From Aureimonas frigidaquae (GTDB lineage: Bacteria > Pseudomonadota > Alphaproteobacteria > Rhizobiales > Rhizobiaceae), in contig NZ_BBWR01000015.1 of the NCBI RefSeq assembly GCF_001463905.1, positions 1-64,000 on the forward strand: a stretch of DNA of 64,000 nt. The letters run 5' to 3'. Positions within the stretch are counted from its first letter, which is position 1. Every line of letters begins with the position of its first letter. This document shows, one piece after another, positions 17,406 through 25,752 of the stretch. A program made the translations under genes and the position numbers. A model generated the notes under the pieces. It was not told where the DNA came from. It did no database searches and saw only the letters and a program-made list of their open reading frames with translations.

Positions 17406-18386
17406 TTACGGCTCCTGCGGCCGGTCTTCGCTGCGGCGGGCCGGAGGCAAGTCGACCGTAGGACCGGTGGCCACGGCGGTGCCGTTCGCAAGGAGCTTGC
17501 GCTCCCGGATCCAGTCGATCCGGCTGCCGTCGGGTGTCAGGCCCCGCTCGCGCTGGACGAGGCTCCATTCGCCGGGGCCGCCATCGATGTCGAAGAGATT
17601 GTAGCGCGCGGCCGGTTTCTCGTGCCCGGCGCTCTGGCTGGCCGACGGGACGCCGCAGACCGGCACCCGCGTTCCGCCGTGACCGTTCAGCCAGTACAGC
17701 GTATCCAGATGGGTGTGGCCGTGCAGCACGAGTTCAGCGCCCGCATCGCTGATGACGCGTGAGAAGAACTGCTTGCCGACCAGGCGCTTGGACCAGGCCG
17801 CGGCGCCGGAAATCGGCGGATGATGGATGAGGACGATCCGGAACAGGCCGAGGCCATGCGCCTGCCGCAGGAGCTGCGCCGTGCGCAGCGCCTGGCGGCG
17901 CTTGAAGCTGCCGGTGGCGAAGAAGGGCACGGTGGCCTCGGCGCTCGACGTTCCGATAATGGCGACGGGGCCACGCACCCGCATGTAGGGAAAGCGCCGG
18001 TCGTCGAATTCCAGCCCCTCATCCCCGACCATATAGGGGTTCCATTCACGGCAGGCGCGGTTGAGGGCGCCGGGGACATAGGCGTCGTGATTGCCCGGTA
18101 CGACGGAGATCCAGTCCGGCTTGCCCAGATCCTGGAGCCAGAGACGCGCTCCGTCCACCTCGGTCTTGGTCGCCAGGTTGACGAGGTCGCCCGTAACGGT
18201 GACATGGTCGGGCCTGTTCTGCCGCATGTCCGCCACGAGCTGCAGCAACGTATCGCCGAACATGGCGCGCTTTCGATTGCGCTGCCAGTTGATGTAACCG
18301 GTGATCCGCTTGGAGGCGAGCTCACGGTAGGAGAGCTCGGGCAGCGGGCCAAGATGGATGTCGGAAAGATGCGCTATTCGAAACAT
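17406..18386 (-). CDS. Metallophosphoesterase (calcineurin-like)
   Basis: Two-metal phosphoesterase. Metal-binding motifs occur in the standard order: IAHLSDIHLGP (D, H), VTGDLVNLA (GD), VVPGNHDAY (GNHD), VLIHHPPI (H) and VLHGHTHLD (GHxH). The ATG at 18386 sits right at the first motif (MFRIAHLSDIH); longer in-frame starts add residues unlike the family. 326 residues. The substrate is unknown; this group includes cyclic nucleotide phosphodiesterases and lipid phosphatases such as UDP-diacylglucosamine hydrolase. Divergent from the NUDIX gene, 62 bp apart. Confidence 0.9.
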   Translation of the reverse strand: MFRIAHLSDIHLGPLPELSYRELASKRITGYINWQRNRKRAMFGDTLLQLVADMRQNRPDHVTVTGDLVNLATKTEVDGARLWLQDLGKPDWISVVPGNHDAYVPGALNRACREWNPYMVGDEGLEFDDRRFPYMRVRGPVAIIGTSSAEATVPFFATGSFKRRQALRTAQLLRQAHGLGLFRIVLIHHPPISGAAAWSKRLVGKQFFSRVISDAGAELVLHGHTHLDTLYWLNGHGGTRVPVCGVPSASQSAGHEKPAARYNLFDIDGGPGEWSLVQRERGLTPDGSRIDWIRERKLLANGTAVATGPTVDLPPARRSEDRPQEP

Positions 18387-18448
18387 CGTCGGGAATGTAA
18401 CCGGGCGAGGGAGTTTGGAAAGCCTTATCGGGTGACAAGAGTTTGAGC

Positions 18449-18895
18449 ATGCTATCGAGACTGCGACATCTCGCCTTCCTGGCCCTGCGTCCAATGACGC
18501 TCGGGGTGCGTGTCGCGGCCTTCGATGTGGCAGGCCGCATCTTCCTGGTGCGGCACACCTATGTTGCGGGCTGGCATCTTCCCGGCGGCGGCGTCGATCC
18601 GGGCGAAAGCATCGAAGCCGCCGCGCTGCGGGAAATGGCCGAGGAAGGCAACCTGACGGCGCTGGCGCCGCTGCGCCTCGTCTCCGTTCATTTCAACCGC
18701 GCGGCTTCGCGGCGCGATCACGTCGTCCTCTATGCCTGCGACCACGCCGTGCAGTCGGCGCCCCATGCGCCGGATCGGGAGATTGCCGAAAGCGGCTTCT
18801 TCCCACCCGACAGCCTGCCGGAGGGCGTCACCCCGGCAACGCTGCGCCGGCTGGCTGAGCTGCGCGCGGAGGCGCCCTCAAGCCCCCTCTGGTGA
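18449..18895 (+). CDS. NUDIX hydrolase
   Basis: Hydrolyses a nucleoside diphosphate linked to another group. The NUDIX box is GGGVDPGESIEAAALREMAE followed by EGNLTA (residues ~45-70). Compared with GX5EX7REUXEEXGU, the last Gly is replaced by Asn, while the metal-binding REXXEE is intact. ATG 18449 is used; a TTG at 18443 is in frame. 148 residues. The 3' end overlaps the convergent glutathione transferase 3' end by 18 bp. Confidence 0.88.
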   Translation: MLSRLRHLAFLALRPMTLGVRVAAFDVAGRIFLVRHTYVAGWHLPGGGVDPGESIEAAALREMAEEGNLTALAPLRLVSVHFNRAASRRDHVVLYACDHAVQSAPHAPDREIAESGFFPPDSLPEGVTPATLRRLAELRAEAPSSPLW

Positions 18896-19879
18896 CCATG
18901 CCGGCAGCCGGGCGCGGCCGTGCGGTCGGTCGAGGTCCAGCTCGGGGCCGAGCGGCACGATGCCGGTCGGGTTGATCGTCTTGTGGCTCTGATAGTAGTG
19001 GCCCTTGATGTGCTGGAAGTTCACCGTCTCAGCGATGCCCGGCCACTGATAGAGTTCCCGCATGTAGTCGCACAGGTTCGGATAGTCTGCGATGCGGCGC
19101 AGATTGCATTTGAAATGGCCGACATAGACGGCGTCGAAGCGAATGAGCGTGGTGAAGAGCCGCCAGTCCGCCTCCGTCAACCGGTCGCCGATCAGGTAAC
19201 GCTGCGTGCCGAGCCGCGCTTCGATGTCGTCGAGAGCCGCAAAGAGCCTCATGAAGGGCTTTTCATACGCCTCCTGCGTGGTGGCAAAACCGCAGCGATA
19301 GACGCCGTTGTTGATGGCCTCGTAGACGAATGCGTTCATGGCATCGATCTCGGCCCGCAGGGCCTGCGGATAGAAATCGACATCGGCCCGTCCAAAGGCG
19401 TCGAAGCTCGCATTGAACATGCGGATGATCTCGGCCGATTCATTGCTGACGATGCTGTTCGTCTGCTTGTCCCACAGGACCGGCACGGTGACCCGCCCCG
19501 TCATGTCCGGCTTGGCCTTCAGGTAGACCTCGAACAGATGATGCGCGCCGTTGACGCTGTCGGGAATGGCGCCGGGACGGTCGGAGAAGGTCCAGCCTTT
19601 TTCGGCCATGAGCCAGTCCACGACCGACAGGGAGATGATCTCCTCCAGGCCCTTCAGCCTGCGCAGGATCAGCGTGCGATGGGCCCAGGGGCAGGCGAGC
19701 GAGACATAGAGATGGTAGCGCCCGGCTTCAGCAGGGTAACCCTTCTGGCCATCCGGGCCCGGGCCGCCATCGGCCGTGATCCAGTCCCGGAAGCGGCTCT
19801 GTTCGCGCTGGAAGCTGCCGCCGGTCGACGTGGTGTCGTACCACACGTCTTCCCACTTTCCATCGACCAGCAACCCCAT
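18878..19879 (-). CDS. Xi-class glutathione S-transferase (glutathionyl-hydroquinone reductase)
   Basis: Reduces glutathionyl-hydroquinones in the cytoplasm (YqjG/ECM4 family). The catalytic Cys is in SLACPWAHRTLILRRLKGLE, the Cys-Pro-Trp-Ala motif of the xi class, preceded by AGRYHLYV. TVPVLWDKQTNSIVSNESAE is the glutathione-binding thioredoxin-fold segment, and the helical domain has DRLTEADWRLFTTLIRFD. ATG 19879 is chosen because AGGAG lies 9 bases upstream; an ATG 6 bases earlier is too close to it. 333 residues. The upstream interval 19880-20121 holds nothing recognisable. Confidence 0.93.
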   Translation of the reverse strand: MGLLVDGKWEDVWYDTTSTGGSFQREQSRFRDWITADGGPGPDGQKGYPAEAGRYHLYVSLACPWAHRTLILRRLKGLEEIISLSVVDWLMAEKGWTFSDRPGAIPDSVNGAHHLFEVYLKAKPDMTGRVTVPVLWDKQTNSIVSNESAEIIRMFNASFDAFGRADVDFYPQALRAEIDAMNAFVYEAINNGVYRCGFATTQEAYEKPFMRLFAALDDIEARLGTQRYLIGDRLTEADWRLFTTLIRFDAVYVGHFKCNLRRIADYPNLCDYMRELYQWPGIAETVNFQHIKGHYYQSHKTINPTGIVPLGPELDLDRPHGRARLPAWSPEGA

Positions 19880-20121
19880 GCGCATGCACTCCTGTCCTCG
19901 GCCGGCGGCCCACGTCCATCGCCCAAAATGCAATGGACGCTTTCAAGAGCGCATGATAGAGGCGAAGATCAGATGGAAAAGAGACGATCGGGCACACACT
20001 TGCGCCTTCTGCGACGACGAAGCCTGCCAGCGGCGCCAGCCGCAGCCAAAGCCTCCGCCTGAAAGCCGTGTTGCCGGCCGACGGGCGGGAAGACTTCGCC
20101 GCGTCACCATCCGGTCCCATC

Positions 20122-20631
20122 ATGTTGTCTCGTCCCTTCGTCGCCGAACTGCAGTTCGGCCTGGAACTTCCCGCGCATGCCGCCGCTATCGAATCCATTG
20201 CAGCCGAGGCGTTCGGGCCCGGCCGGCACGCGCGCGCCGCTGCCCGCGTTCGGGAAATGGCGCCCCATGCACCCGACCTCTCCTTCGTGGCCTGCCTGAA
20301 CGGGGAGGTGATCGGGTCCGTGCGCCAGACGCCCGTTCGGATCGGCGACCGGCCGGCCCTCATGCTTGGGCCGCTGGCCGTGCGCCCGCAATTCAAGAGC
20401 CTCGGCATCGGCCGCGCCTTGATGAAAATGGCCGCGGAGGCCGCGGCCGCTGCCGGCGAGGAGGTCATTTTCCTGGTGGGAGATCGAGCCTATTACGTTC
20501 CGCTCGGCTATGCGCCGGTCCCGCCGGGAAGCATCGATATGCCGGGGCCGGTCGATCCGGCACGCATTCTGGCGCTGCCGCTCGTGCCGGGTGCACAGGC
20601 CGGGCTTACGGGCAGGGTTGCCGCTCGATAG
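20122..20631 (+). CDS. GNAT family N-acetyltransferase
   Basis: Acetyl-CoA dependent acetyltransferase, YhbS-like. The acetyl-CoA binding motif is LAVRPQFKSLGIGRALMKMA (motif A, residues ~75-95), followed by VIFLVGDRAYYVPLGYAPVP, the strand 5/helix 4 region with the Tyr often used as general acid. The substrate is unknown. ATG 20122 starts near the domain edge; a GTG at 20068 extends the frame by 18 residues, and neither has a clear ribosome-binding site. 169 residues. Confidence 0.85.
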   Translation: MLSRPFVAELQFGLELPAHAAAIESIAAEAFGPGRHARAAARVREMAPHAPDLSFVACLNGEVIGSVRQTPVRIGDRPALMLGPLAVRPQFKSLGIGRALMKMAAEAAAAAGEEVIFLVGDRAYYVPLGYAPVPPGSIDMPGPVDPARILALPLVPGAQAGLTGRVAAR

Positions 20632-20730
20632 GGTAGGGGAAGCCTCCGCGCCTTGGATCTGACCCGCGAAGCGGCCGTGCCCGGACGGACACGGCGCTAT
20701 ACGCAAAGCTCGGGCGCGTCGTCCCCTGCG

Positions 20731-22023
20731 TCAGGCGTAGACGAAGAAGCAGGATGCTTTCATGGCGAGCCCGGCTTCCACATTCGCGAACTGAATGGCG
20801 GCGATGGAGCCGGAGCCGTCCGCGTCGTAATACAGCGCTCCCGTGCTCTTCTGGTACAGAATTCGATCGGAAGCGGTTACCGCGTCCGTATCGAGCGTGC
20901 AGAACGCGTTCTCCTTCAATTGCCCGACGCCGATGCCGGTGAATACCGATTGCGACAGCGCGATCTTGTCGGATTCGGCCGACTGACCGATCAGCGATCC
21001 GATGAAGTTGGTTACCAGACTGAACAGACCCCCCAACGGTGTCGACGAAAGGAACGGCACGCCATCCTTCGCAAGGTGAAAGTTGGTGATCGTATCAATA
21101 TTATCGGCTCCAAGTGCCGTGGAGAAGCGGAATGTATCCACATCCTTCCAAAGAATGCTCAACAAGCCGGACTTGTCGCCACCATCCAAAGTATCGTTCC
21201 CAAGCCCGCCGTCGATAATATTGTTTGCGTCGTTGCCCACGATGGTCTGGGCGAACTGGTTGCCGACGATCGTCCGCGCATCGGAGCCGGCTTCGATCCG
21301 TTCAATCTCAGAATGCGTCGTAAGTTGATAGTTGGCGACGTTGACGATGACCCTGTCCCGCCCGGCGTTTGGGAACTCGACGACGGTATCCTCCGATGAG
21401 CGGACGATGTACGTATCGTCGCCACCGAGGCCACCAAGATTGTCCCCGCCGCCGCCGCCATCGAGCGTATCATTGCCGGTCCAGCCCGTGATGGTCTGCT
21501 GCAGCGCATTGCCCTTGAGGCTCAGTCCGCCATGCTGGCGGGTCTGATCGGCAAACAGATACTCGATCGACTGATTGTCGCCGAGGGTGAAGTCGCTCGT
21601 CGTATGGACGCTGTCACGGTTGCCCTCGTTGGCGCGTTCTATCACCACGTCATTGGATGAATCGACATAGTATGTGTCGTTTCCCGCTCCTCCTTCCAGC
21701 GTATCGCTTCCTTGACCTCCGTCGAGATAGTCGTCGCCGGCCTGTGTAACGAATTTGTTGGCTCGGTTATCGCCGACCAGCGTATCATTCCCTCTTCCGG
21801 TTATGACACTGCGGACGTCCGAATTAACGTTCCAGTTGTGGTCAAAATTGCCAGTAAAGCGAGTAAAGCTCGGGAAATTTACAACGATGTTCTCATTTGC
21901 GCTTCGGAGATCAAGCCAGTCACTGCCGCTGTAAGGGTCCTCCGCGGTCTTGTTGTTCGACGGTCGTGTGTAGAAGAGGGATGAAAGGCTCCAATTGGAG
22001 AGCAGTTTTGAGAAAATTCTCAT
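20731..22023 (-). CDS. RTX calcium-binding protein 1
   Basis: Probable secreted Ca2+-binding protein of 430 residues with no signal peptide. N-terminal ~70 residues are unique, then SDWLDLRSA-type entry and nonapeptide repeats (TGRGNDTLVGD, DGGQGSDTLEGGAGNDTYYVD) at ~75-125. A composite unit follows: a beta segment (IERANEGNRDSVHTTSDFTL, EYLFA), then GNALQQTITGWTGNDTLDGG and GGLGGDDTYIV, repeated once. The C-terminal ~90 residues (DTFRFSTALGADN onwards, ending FFVYA) match the other three proteins of the island and are the likely type I secretion signal. Two Cys occur near the C-terminus. Second gene after RTX protein 2, 43 bp downstream. AGGA precedes the ATG. Confidence 0.88.
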   Translation of the reverse strand: MRIFSKLLSNWSLSSLFYTRPSNNKTAEDPYSGSDWLDLRSANENIVVNFPSFTRFTGNFDHNWNVNSDVRSVITGRGNDTLVGDNRANKFVTQAGDDYLDGGQGSDTLEGGAGNDTYYVDSSNDVVIERANEGNRDSVHTTSDFTLGDNQSIEYLFADQTRQHGGLSLKGNALQQTITGWTGNDTLDGGGGGDNLGGLGGDDTYIVRSSEDTVVEFPNAGRDRVIVNVANYQLTTHSEIERIEAGSDARTIVGNQFAQTIVGNDANNIIDGGLGNDTLDGGDKSGLLSILWKDVDTFRFSTALGADNIDTITNFHLAKDGVPFLSSTPLGGLFSLVTNFIGSLIGQSAESDKIALSQSVFTGIGVGQLKENAFCTLDTDAVTASDRILYQKSTGALYYDADGSGSIAAIQFANVEAGLAMKASCFFVYA

Positions 22024-22066
22024 AATATAAATCCTGGTATAGAACGATAAATAAATCGCGGAAAAA

Positions 22067-23491
22067 TTATGCAGAGACCACGAAGCTTGTGAAATTGAGA
22101 GATTGATGCGCGTTCAGCTCAGCGAACTTAATCGCCAGGGCGCTGCCGGAGCCGTCTGAATCGTAAAAGATCGATCCTGTGCTGGCCGAGTACAGAATGC
22201 GATGGTCAGCATTGAGCGCTTGCGTATCCAGTTGGCAGAACGCCGATGCGGAAAGGTTTCCGATGGGAAGCTGCGTGAAGATCGCCTTCGACAATTCGAT
22301 CGTATCGCGCCCACGGAAGGGCGTTGTGAAGTCCAAAGCGAGAACCTTGAGGACGCCGGTAACGGGATCGACCTGATTGTTGAAGTCTACGATTTTGTCG
22401 ACATTGTCCGGGCCAAGGGGTGTTGAGAAGCGGAACGTGTCGTAATCGCTGAAGAGCATCGGCATGGCGAATGCCAGGATACCGGCCTTCCCGGTCGGAT
22501 TGCCGCCGATCAGCGTGTCGTTTCCAGCACCGCCATCGATAATGTTGTTGAAGGCGTTGCCGACGATGGTCTGCGAATGCTCGTTGCCGGAGACGATGCG
22601 GGCATTGTCATCCGCCAGCTCCAGCCGCTCCACCGCAGCGCCCTGTGTCAGCCGGTATTCCTGGGCTTTGACGAGGACGGTGTCGTATCCCTCGTTGACG
22701 GCTTCGATGATCTTGTCTGCTGAGCTGTAGACGGTATAGCGGTCGTCTCCGAGCCCGCCCATCAACGTGTCGCCACCCCCGGCACCGTCCAGCGTATCCT
22801 GACCCGCGCCGCCTACGATGGTCTGTTGCAGGCTGTTCCCGACCAGTTTGTGGCGGGCCGTGCTCGATGGATCGGCAGCCTCGAGGCGCTCGATGGATTG
22901 GCCGCTCAGAAGCGTATAGTCGACTGCTACCCTGACGGTGTCGTAGCCTTCAGCATCGGCTTCAAACACACTATCGGATGTCAGGTCGACGATATACGTG
23001 TCGTCACCGGCGCCGCCCCGCAATGTATCGGTTCCGATGCCGCCGTCCAAGAGGTCGTTCCCCTGGCCGCCCAGAAGGATGTCATCTCCGACCTCGCCGA
23101 AGAGTTGGTCGTGGCCAATGCCGCCGTCGAGCGTATCCGCGCCGTCACGCCCGAAGAGAGCGTCGTTTCCTAAGCCGCCATTGATCTTGTTGGCGCTCGA
23201 ATTGCCCCAGATGAAGTCGTCGCCGGACCCGCTTTGAAAATTCGGCTTGCTGGCTGTCTGGTAACTGCGGCCGTCGAAGGTGACGGTGTCCCTGGACATG
23301 TTGATGAACAAGGGTCCTGTCGCGGACGTGGCGTCCATCCACGACGCGCCTGAAACATCGGTATCATCCAGGACCATGCGGGCCACGGGAGCGGGAGCGG
23401 GAGCTGGACGAAATGGGTTGAATATACTCGTGAAGAACGATCTGAAACTGAACATGACGTTGCTCTGATATGGAAGATTAAAACGAGACAT
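22067..23491 (-). CDS. RTX calcium-binding protein 2
   Basis: 474-residue paralogue of the neighbouring RTX proteins. A Phe-rich N-terminus with a PAPAPAPVA linker (residues ~30-38) precedes a SWMDATSA entry segment. Around residues 95-175 there are eight or so consecutive nonapeptides (GGLGNDALFGRDGADTLDGG, GEVGDDILLGGQGNDLLDGG), which should fold as a Ca2+-bound parallel beta-roll. Two composite repeats follow (SVFEADAEGYDTVRVAVDYTL; KIIEAVNEGYDTVLVKAQEY), then the shared C-terminal module ending FTSFVVSA, the most divergent copy. An alternative start is ATG 23455; neither has a clear ribosome-binding site, and a perfect palindrome lies 3 bases upstream of ATG 23491. Likely first gene of a two-gene operon. 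Confidence 0.88.
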   Translation of the reverse strand: MSRFNLPYQSNVMFSFRSFFTSIFNPFRPAPAPAPVARMVLDDTDVSGASWMDATSATGPLFINMSRDTVTFDGRSYQTASKPNFQSGSGDDFIWGNSSANKINGGLGNDALFGRDGADTLDGGIGHDQLFGEVGDDILLGGQGNDLLDGGIGTDTLRGGAGDDTYIVDLTSDSVFEADAEGYDTVRVAVDYTLLSGQSIERLEAADPSSTARHKLVGNSLQQTIVGGAGQDTLDGAGGGDTLMGGLGDDRYTVYSSADKIIEAVNEGYDTVLVKAQEYRLTQGAAVERLELADDNARIVSGNEHSQTIVGNAFNNIIDGGAGNDTLIGGNPTGKAGILAFAMPMLFSDYDTFRFSTPLGPDNVDKIVDFNNQVDPVTGVLKVLALDFTTPFRGRDTIELSKAIFTQLPIGNLSASAFCQLDTQALNADHRILYSASTGSIFYDSDGSGSALAIKFAELNAHQSLNFTSFVVSA

Positions 23492-23493
23492 TT

Positions 23494-23507
23494 TTGTGCG
23501 CGCACAA
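23494..23507. promoter_or_regulatory. Perfect 14-bp palindrome upstream of RTX protein 2
   Basis: TTGTGCGCGCACAA reads the same on both strands and ends 3 bases before the ATG at 23491. It could be an operator for a dimeric regulator, or a small hairpin that occludes translation. If the true start is ATG 23455 it lies in the 5' untranslated region or promoter. Confidence 0.45.
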
Positions 23508-24123
23508 TCACCAAGCGACTGCGTGCAGCTTATGAGTGCGCGCGACCACTCGGGTGCCCGCGCTGGACGGGCAGTCGGAGTATGAGAATGCGGTAGGGGT
23601 TCGGCTTACCGGTATTGCAATATGCGTCCGGTCTTGCAGGCCTCTAACCCCAAAACAGATGCGGATAAGCCAAAACTCGATGCGACAAAGGGCGCAGATT
23701 GCGCGCTCCCAATCGTTTTCATGCTGAAACCATTCTTGTAGAAATAAAATGTAGAAATTTAATTCTTGAATGTACTGTAATGTGCGCTAACGTTTCTATA
23801 AACTGGAAGTTGAAATGCTCGTAAAAATATCAGAATGATGCTCAGCCCTGAGGCATGGTGCTACGTGGTTGGCCAATGTTTTGGCGCCATCGTGGTTTGG
23901 GCTGCGAGAAGGATTTCCCAAGCCGGTATGTGGCTTGGCCACTTTCGCCAAGTGTTGTTGTGAGATCGGATGGCCTATCGTCGGGGTCAGGGTAAGATGA
24001 CGACCTCACCCGGCAGATGACGTTCTATGGCTTTGTCGGCACCTTGGCGACGAACGCCGCGCCGATGGCTCGGCGCAGCGCTTATGTCCGAGCCGTGCGT
24101 CTGTGCGTGACAGGTCAGGGGGG
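23508..24123. other. Gene-free interval inside the RTX island
   Basis: 616 bp without a convincing ORF on either strand. It includes an AT-rich stretch (about 23735-23845), a direct repeat TGTAGAAAT at 23737-23745 and 23750-23758, and a long G run ending at 24127. The AT-rich part is a plausible promoter or regulatory zone for the minus-strand RTX 2-RTX 1 pair. The sequence around 23970-24060 has the look of degraded mobile DNA, but I find no transposase motif and no terminal inverted repeat, so I do not call an insertion sequence. Confidence 0.5.
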
Positions 24124-24156
24124 GGGGAGCGCCGGCCATTTCGGTCGGCGCTCCCC
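24124..24156 (-). terminator. Hairpin downstream of RTX protein 3
   Basis: A 14-bp stem pairs 24124-24137 with 24143-24156 (one G-T pair) around a 5-base loop, 7 bp beyond the stop of the RTX 3 gene on the minus strand. It is followed by a C run rather than a U run on that strand, so it may stabilise the mRNA 3' end or terminate weakly. Confidence 0.5.
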
Positions 24157-24163
24157 GCAATTC

Positions 24164-25599
24164 TCAGGCATAGACGAAGAAGTTGGAGGCCTTCATCGCA
24201 AGGCCTGCATCGACCTCGGCGAACTTGATGGCGGCCTGGGCGCCGGACCCGTCCACGTCGTAGTAGATAGAGCCGCTGTTGCGGTCATAGAGAATGCGGT
24301 CCGCGGCGCTGACCTTCTCCTTGCCCATGTCGCAGAAGGCCTTGTCCGAAAGCGTCCCAACGCCGATCGTGTCGAAGATCGACTTGGACAGTCCGATGCG
24401 GTCGATGACCGTGCCGGGAAAGTCGATCGTCCACCACAGGACCTTCGTGCTGAAGCCGCCGATGCCGGCTTCGAAATTGTGGATGCGGTCCACATTGTTG
24501 GCGCCGAGCGCGGTGGAGAACAGGAACGTATCGCTGTCGCCGGGAGAGAAGACCTTGACGATATTGCTCCACAGCGTGGCGCCCTTGGCGCTGCCATAGA
24601 GAATGTCGTTGCCGCCGCCGCCATCGATCGTGTTGTCGAACCCGTTGCCGACGATGGTCTGGGACAGTTCATTGCCCACGACCCTGCTCTTGCCGGAAGA
24701 GGCGATCTCGATCCGCTCGACCTCGGTACCGGCCGCCAGCGCGTAATCGGCGCCTTGGACGGCGACGACGTCGAAGCCTTCGCGATCATATTCGACGATG
24801 CTGTCGGCCGTGCTGTAGACGGTGTAGCGATCATCGCCCGCGCCGCCCGAAAGAGTATCGCCGCCGCCTCTGCCGTCCAGCGTATCGTTGCCGTTACCGG
24901 TCGAGATGGTCTGGGCGAAGGCGTTGCCCCGCAACTGCACCGAAACCTTGCCATACATGTCGTCGGCGCGCAGGAGCTCGATCGATACGCCTTCGGCCAG
25001 GGCGTAGTCGCCCTTGGCGATGATCATGTCGTAGCCCTCGCCTTGCCGCTCAACGACCTGATCGCCAGAGGAATCCACATAGTAGGTATCGTCACCAAGC
25101 CCGCCGGCCATGGTGTCCTGCCCAACACCGCCGTCGAGCATGTCCGAGCCATCGCCGCCATCGAGCGAGTCGTTGCCGCCGAGGCCGTAAAGCAGATCGT
25201 TGCCGCCTTCGCCCTTGAGCGTATCAGCGTGTCATTGTCTGAGCCGCCCTCCAAGGTGTCATTGCCACCCCCTCCGTGAAGAAAATCAGATCCGTTGTCG
25301 CCGTAGAGATTGTCGTCCCCACCTCTTCCTTCAATACTATCGTTCCCCGAACTCCCCCAGAAGGAGTCATTCGTGCTATCGCCGATTAGTGTATCGGCAT
25401 ACGAGCCGCCTTTGACTTTCGTAAAACCGTTGATGTACCAATCTTCCTCTGAATCAAAGAGGTGGTGTTCAGATGCATCGAAGTGCATACGTTTCGCATT
25501 GACGCCATCGAGCGAATCGCCATCGTATTTCAGAATGTAGTGTGTCTGTAGGCCGATCTTATGGAAAACATTGCGAATATCTTTAGCCATAAACATCAT
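24164..25599 (-). pseudogene. RTX calcium-binding protein 3, frameshifted
   Basis: One RTX protein split into two frames. The 5' frame (25599 to about 25226) begins MMFMAKDIRN, has a unique ~70-residue N-terminus and nonapeptides up to EGGSDNDTL, then runs into unrelated Arg/Ala-rich residues and stops at 25024. The 3' frame resumes with KGEGGNDLLYGLGGNDSLDG and continues through two composite repeats and the shared C-terminal module (GLSKSIFDTIGVG, AFCDMG, ending ASNFFVYA) to 24164. Removing 8 bases at the junction restores an exact nonapeptide register. On the plus strand the junction reads AGCGTATC AGCGTGTC (25218-25233), a near-perfect 8-bp duplication. As read, the product lacks its C-terminal module. 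A sequencing error is possible. Confidence 0.85.
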
Positions 25600-25752
25600 C
25601 TACTCCACAAAATAATCAATGATTTTATTATTATTATTTTGATATTTAGTAAAATTTATATATTTTATGCATAAATTGTCTGGGGGCGCTCTTGTGCCTT
25701 AACAGGTCTATGCACGGCCGGTATCAGTCCAGCCGTTCAGAACTGTCGATTA
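25600..25752. other. AT-rich spacer between RTX 3 and the subtilase gene
   Basis: 153 bp; the part from about 25605 to 25680 is almost entirely A/T, unlike the rest of the window. It lies upstream of the minus-strand RTX 3 gene and probably holds its promoter; I cannot pick a single -35/-10 pair. No terminator hairpin is visible for the subtilase gene that ends at 25753. Confidence 0.5.

Noticed and set aside
23960-24124. Insertion sequence remnant in the RTX island
   Set aside because: Some bases looked like degraded mobile DNA, but there is no transposase motif, inverted terminal repeat or target duplication that I can define.
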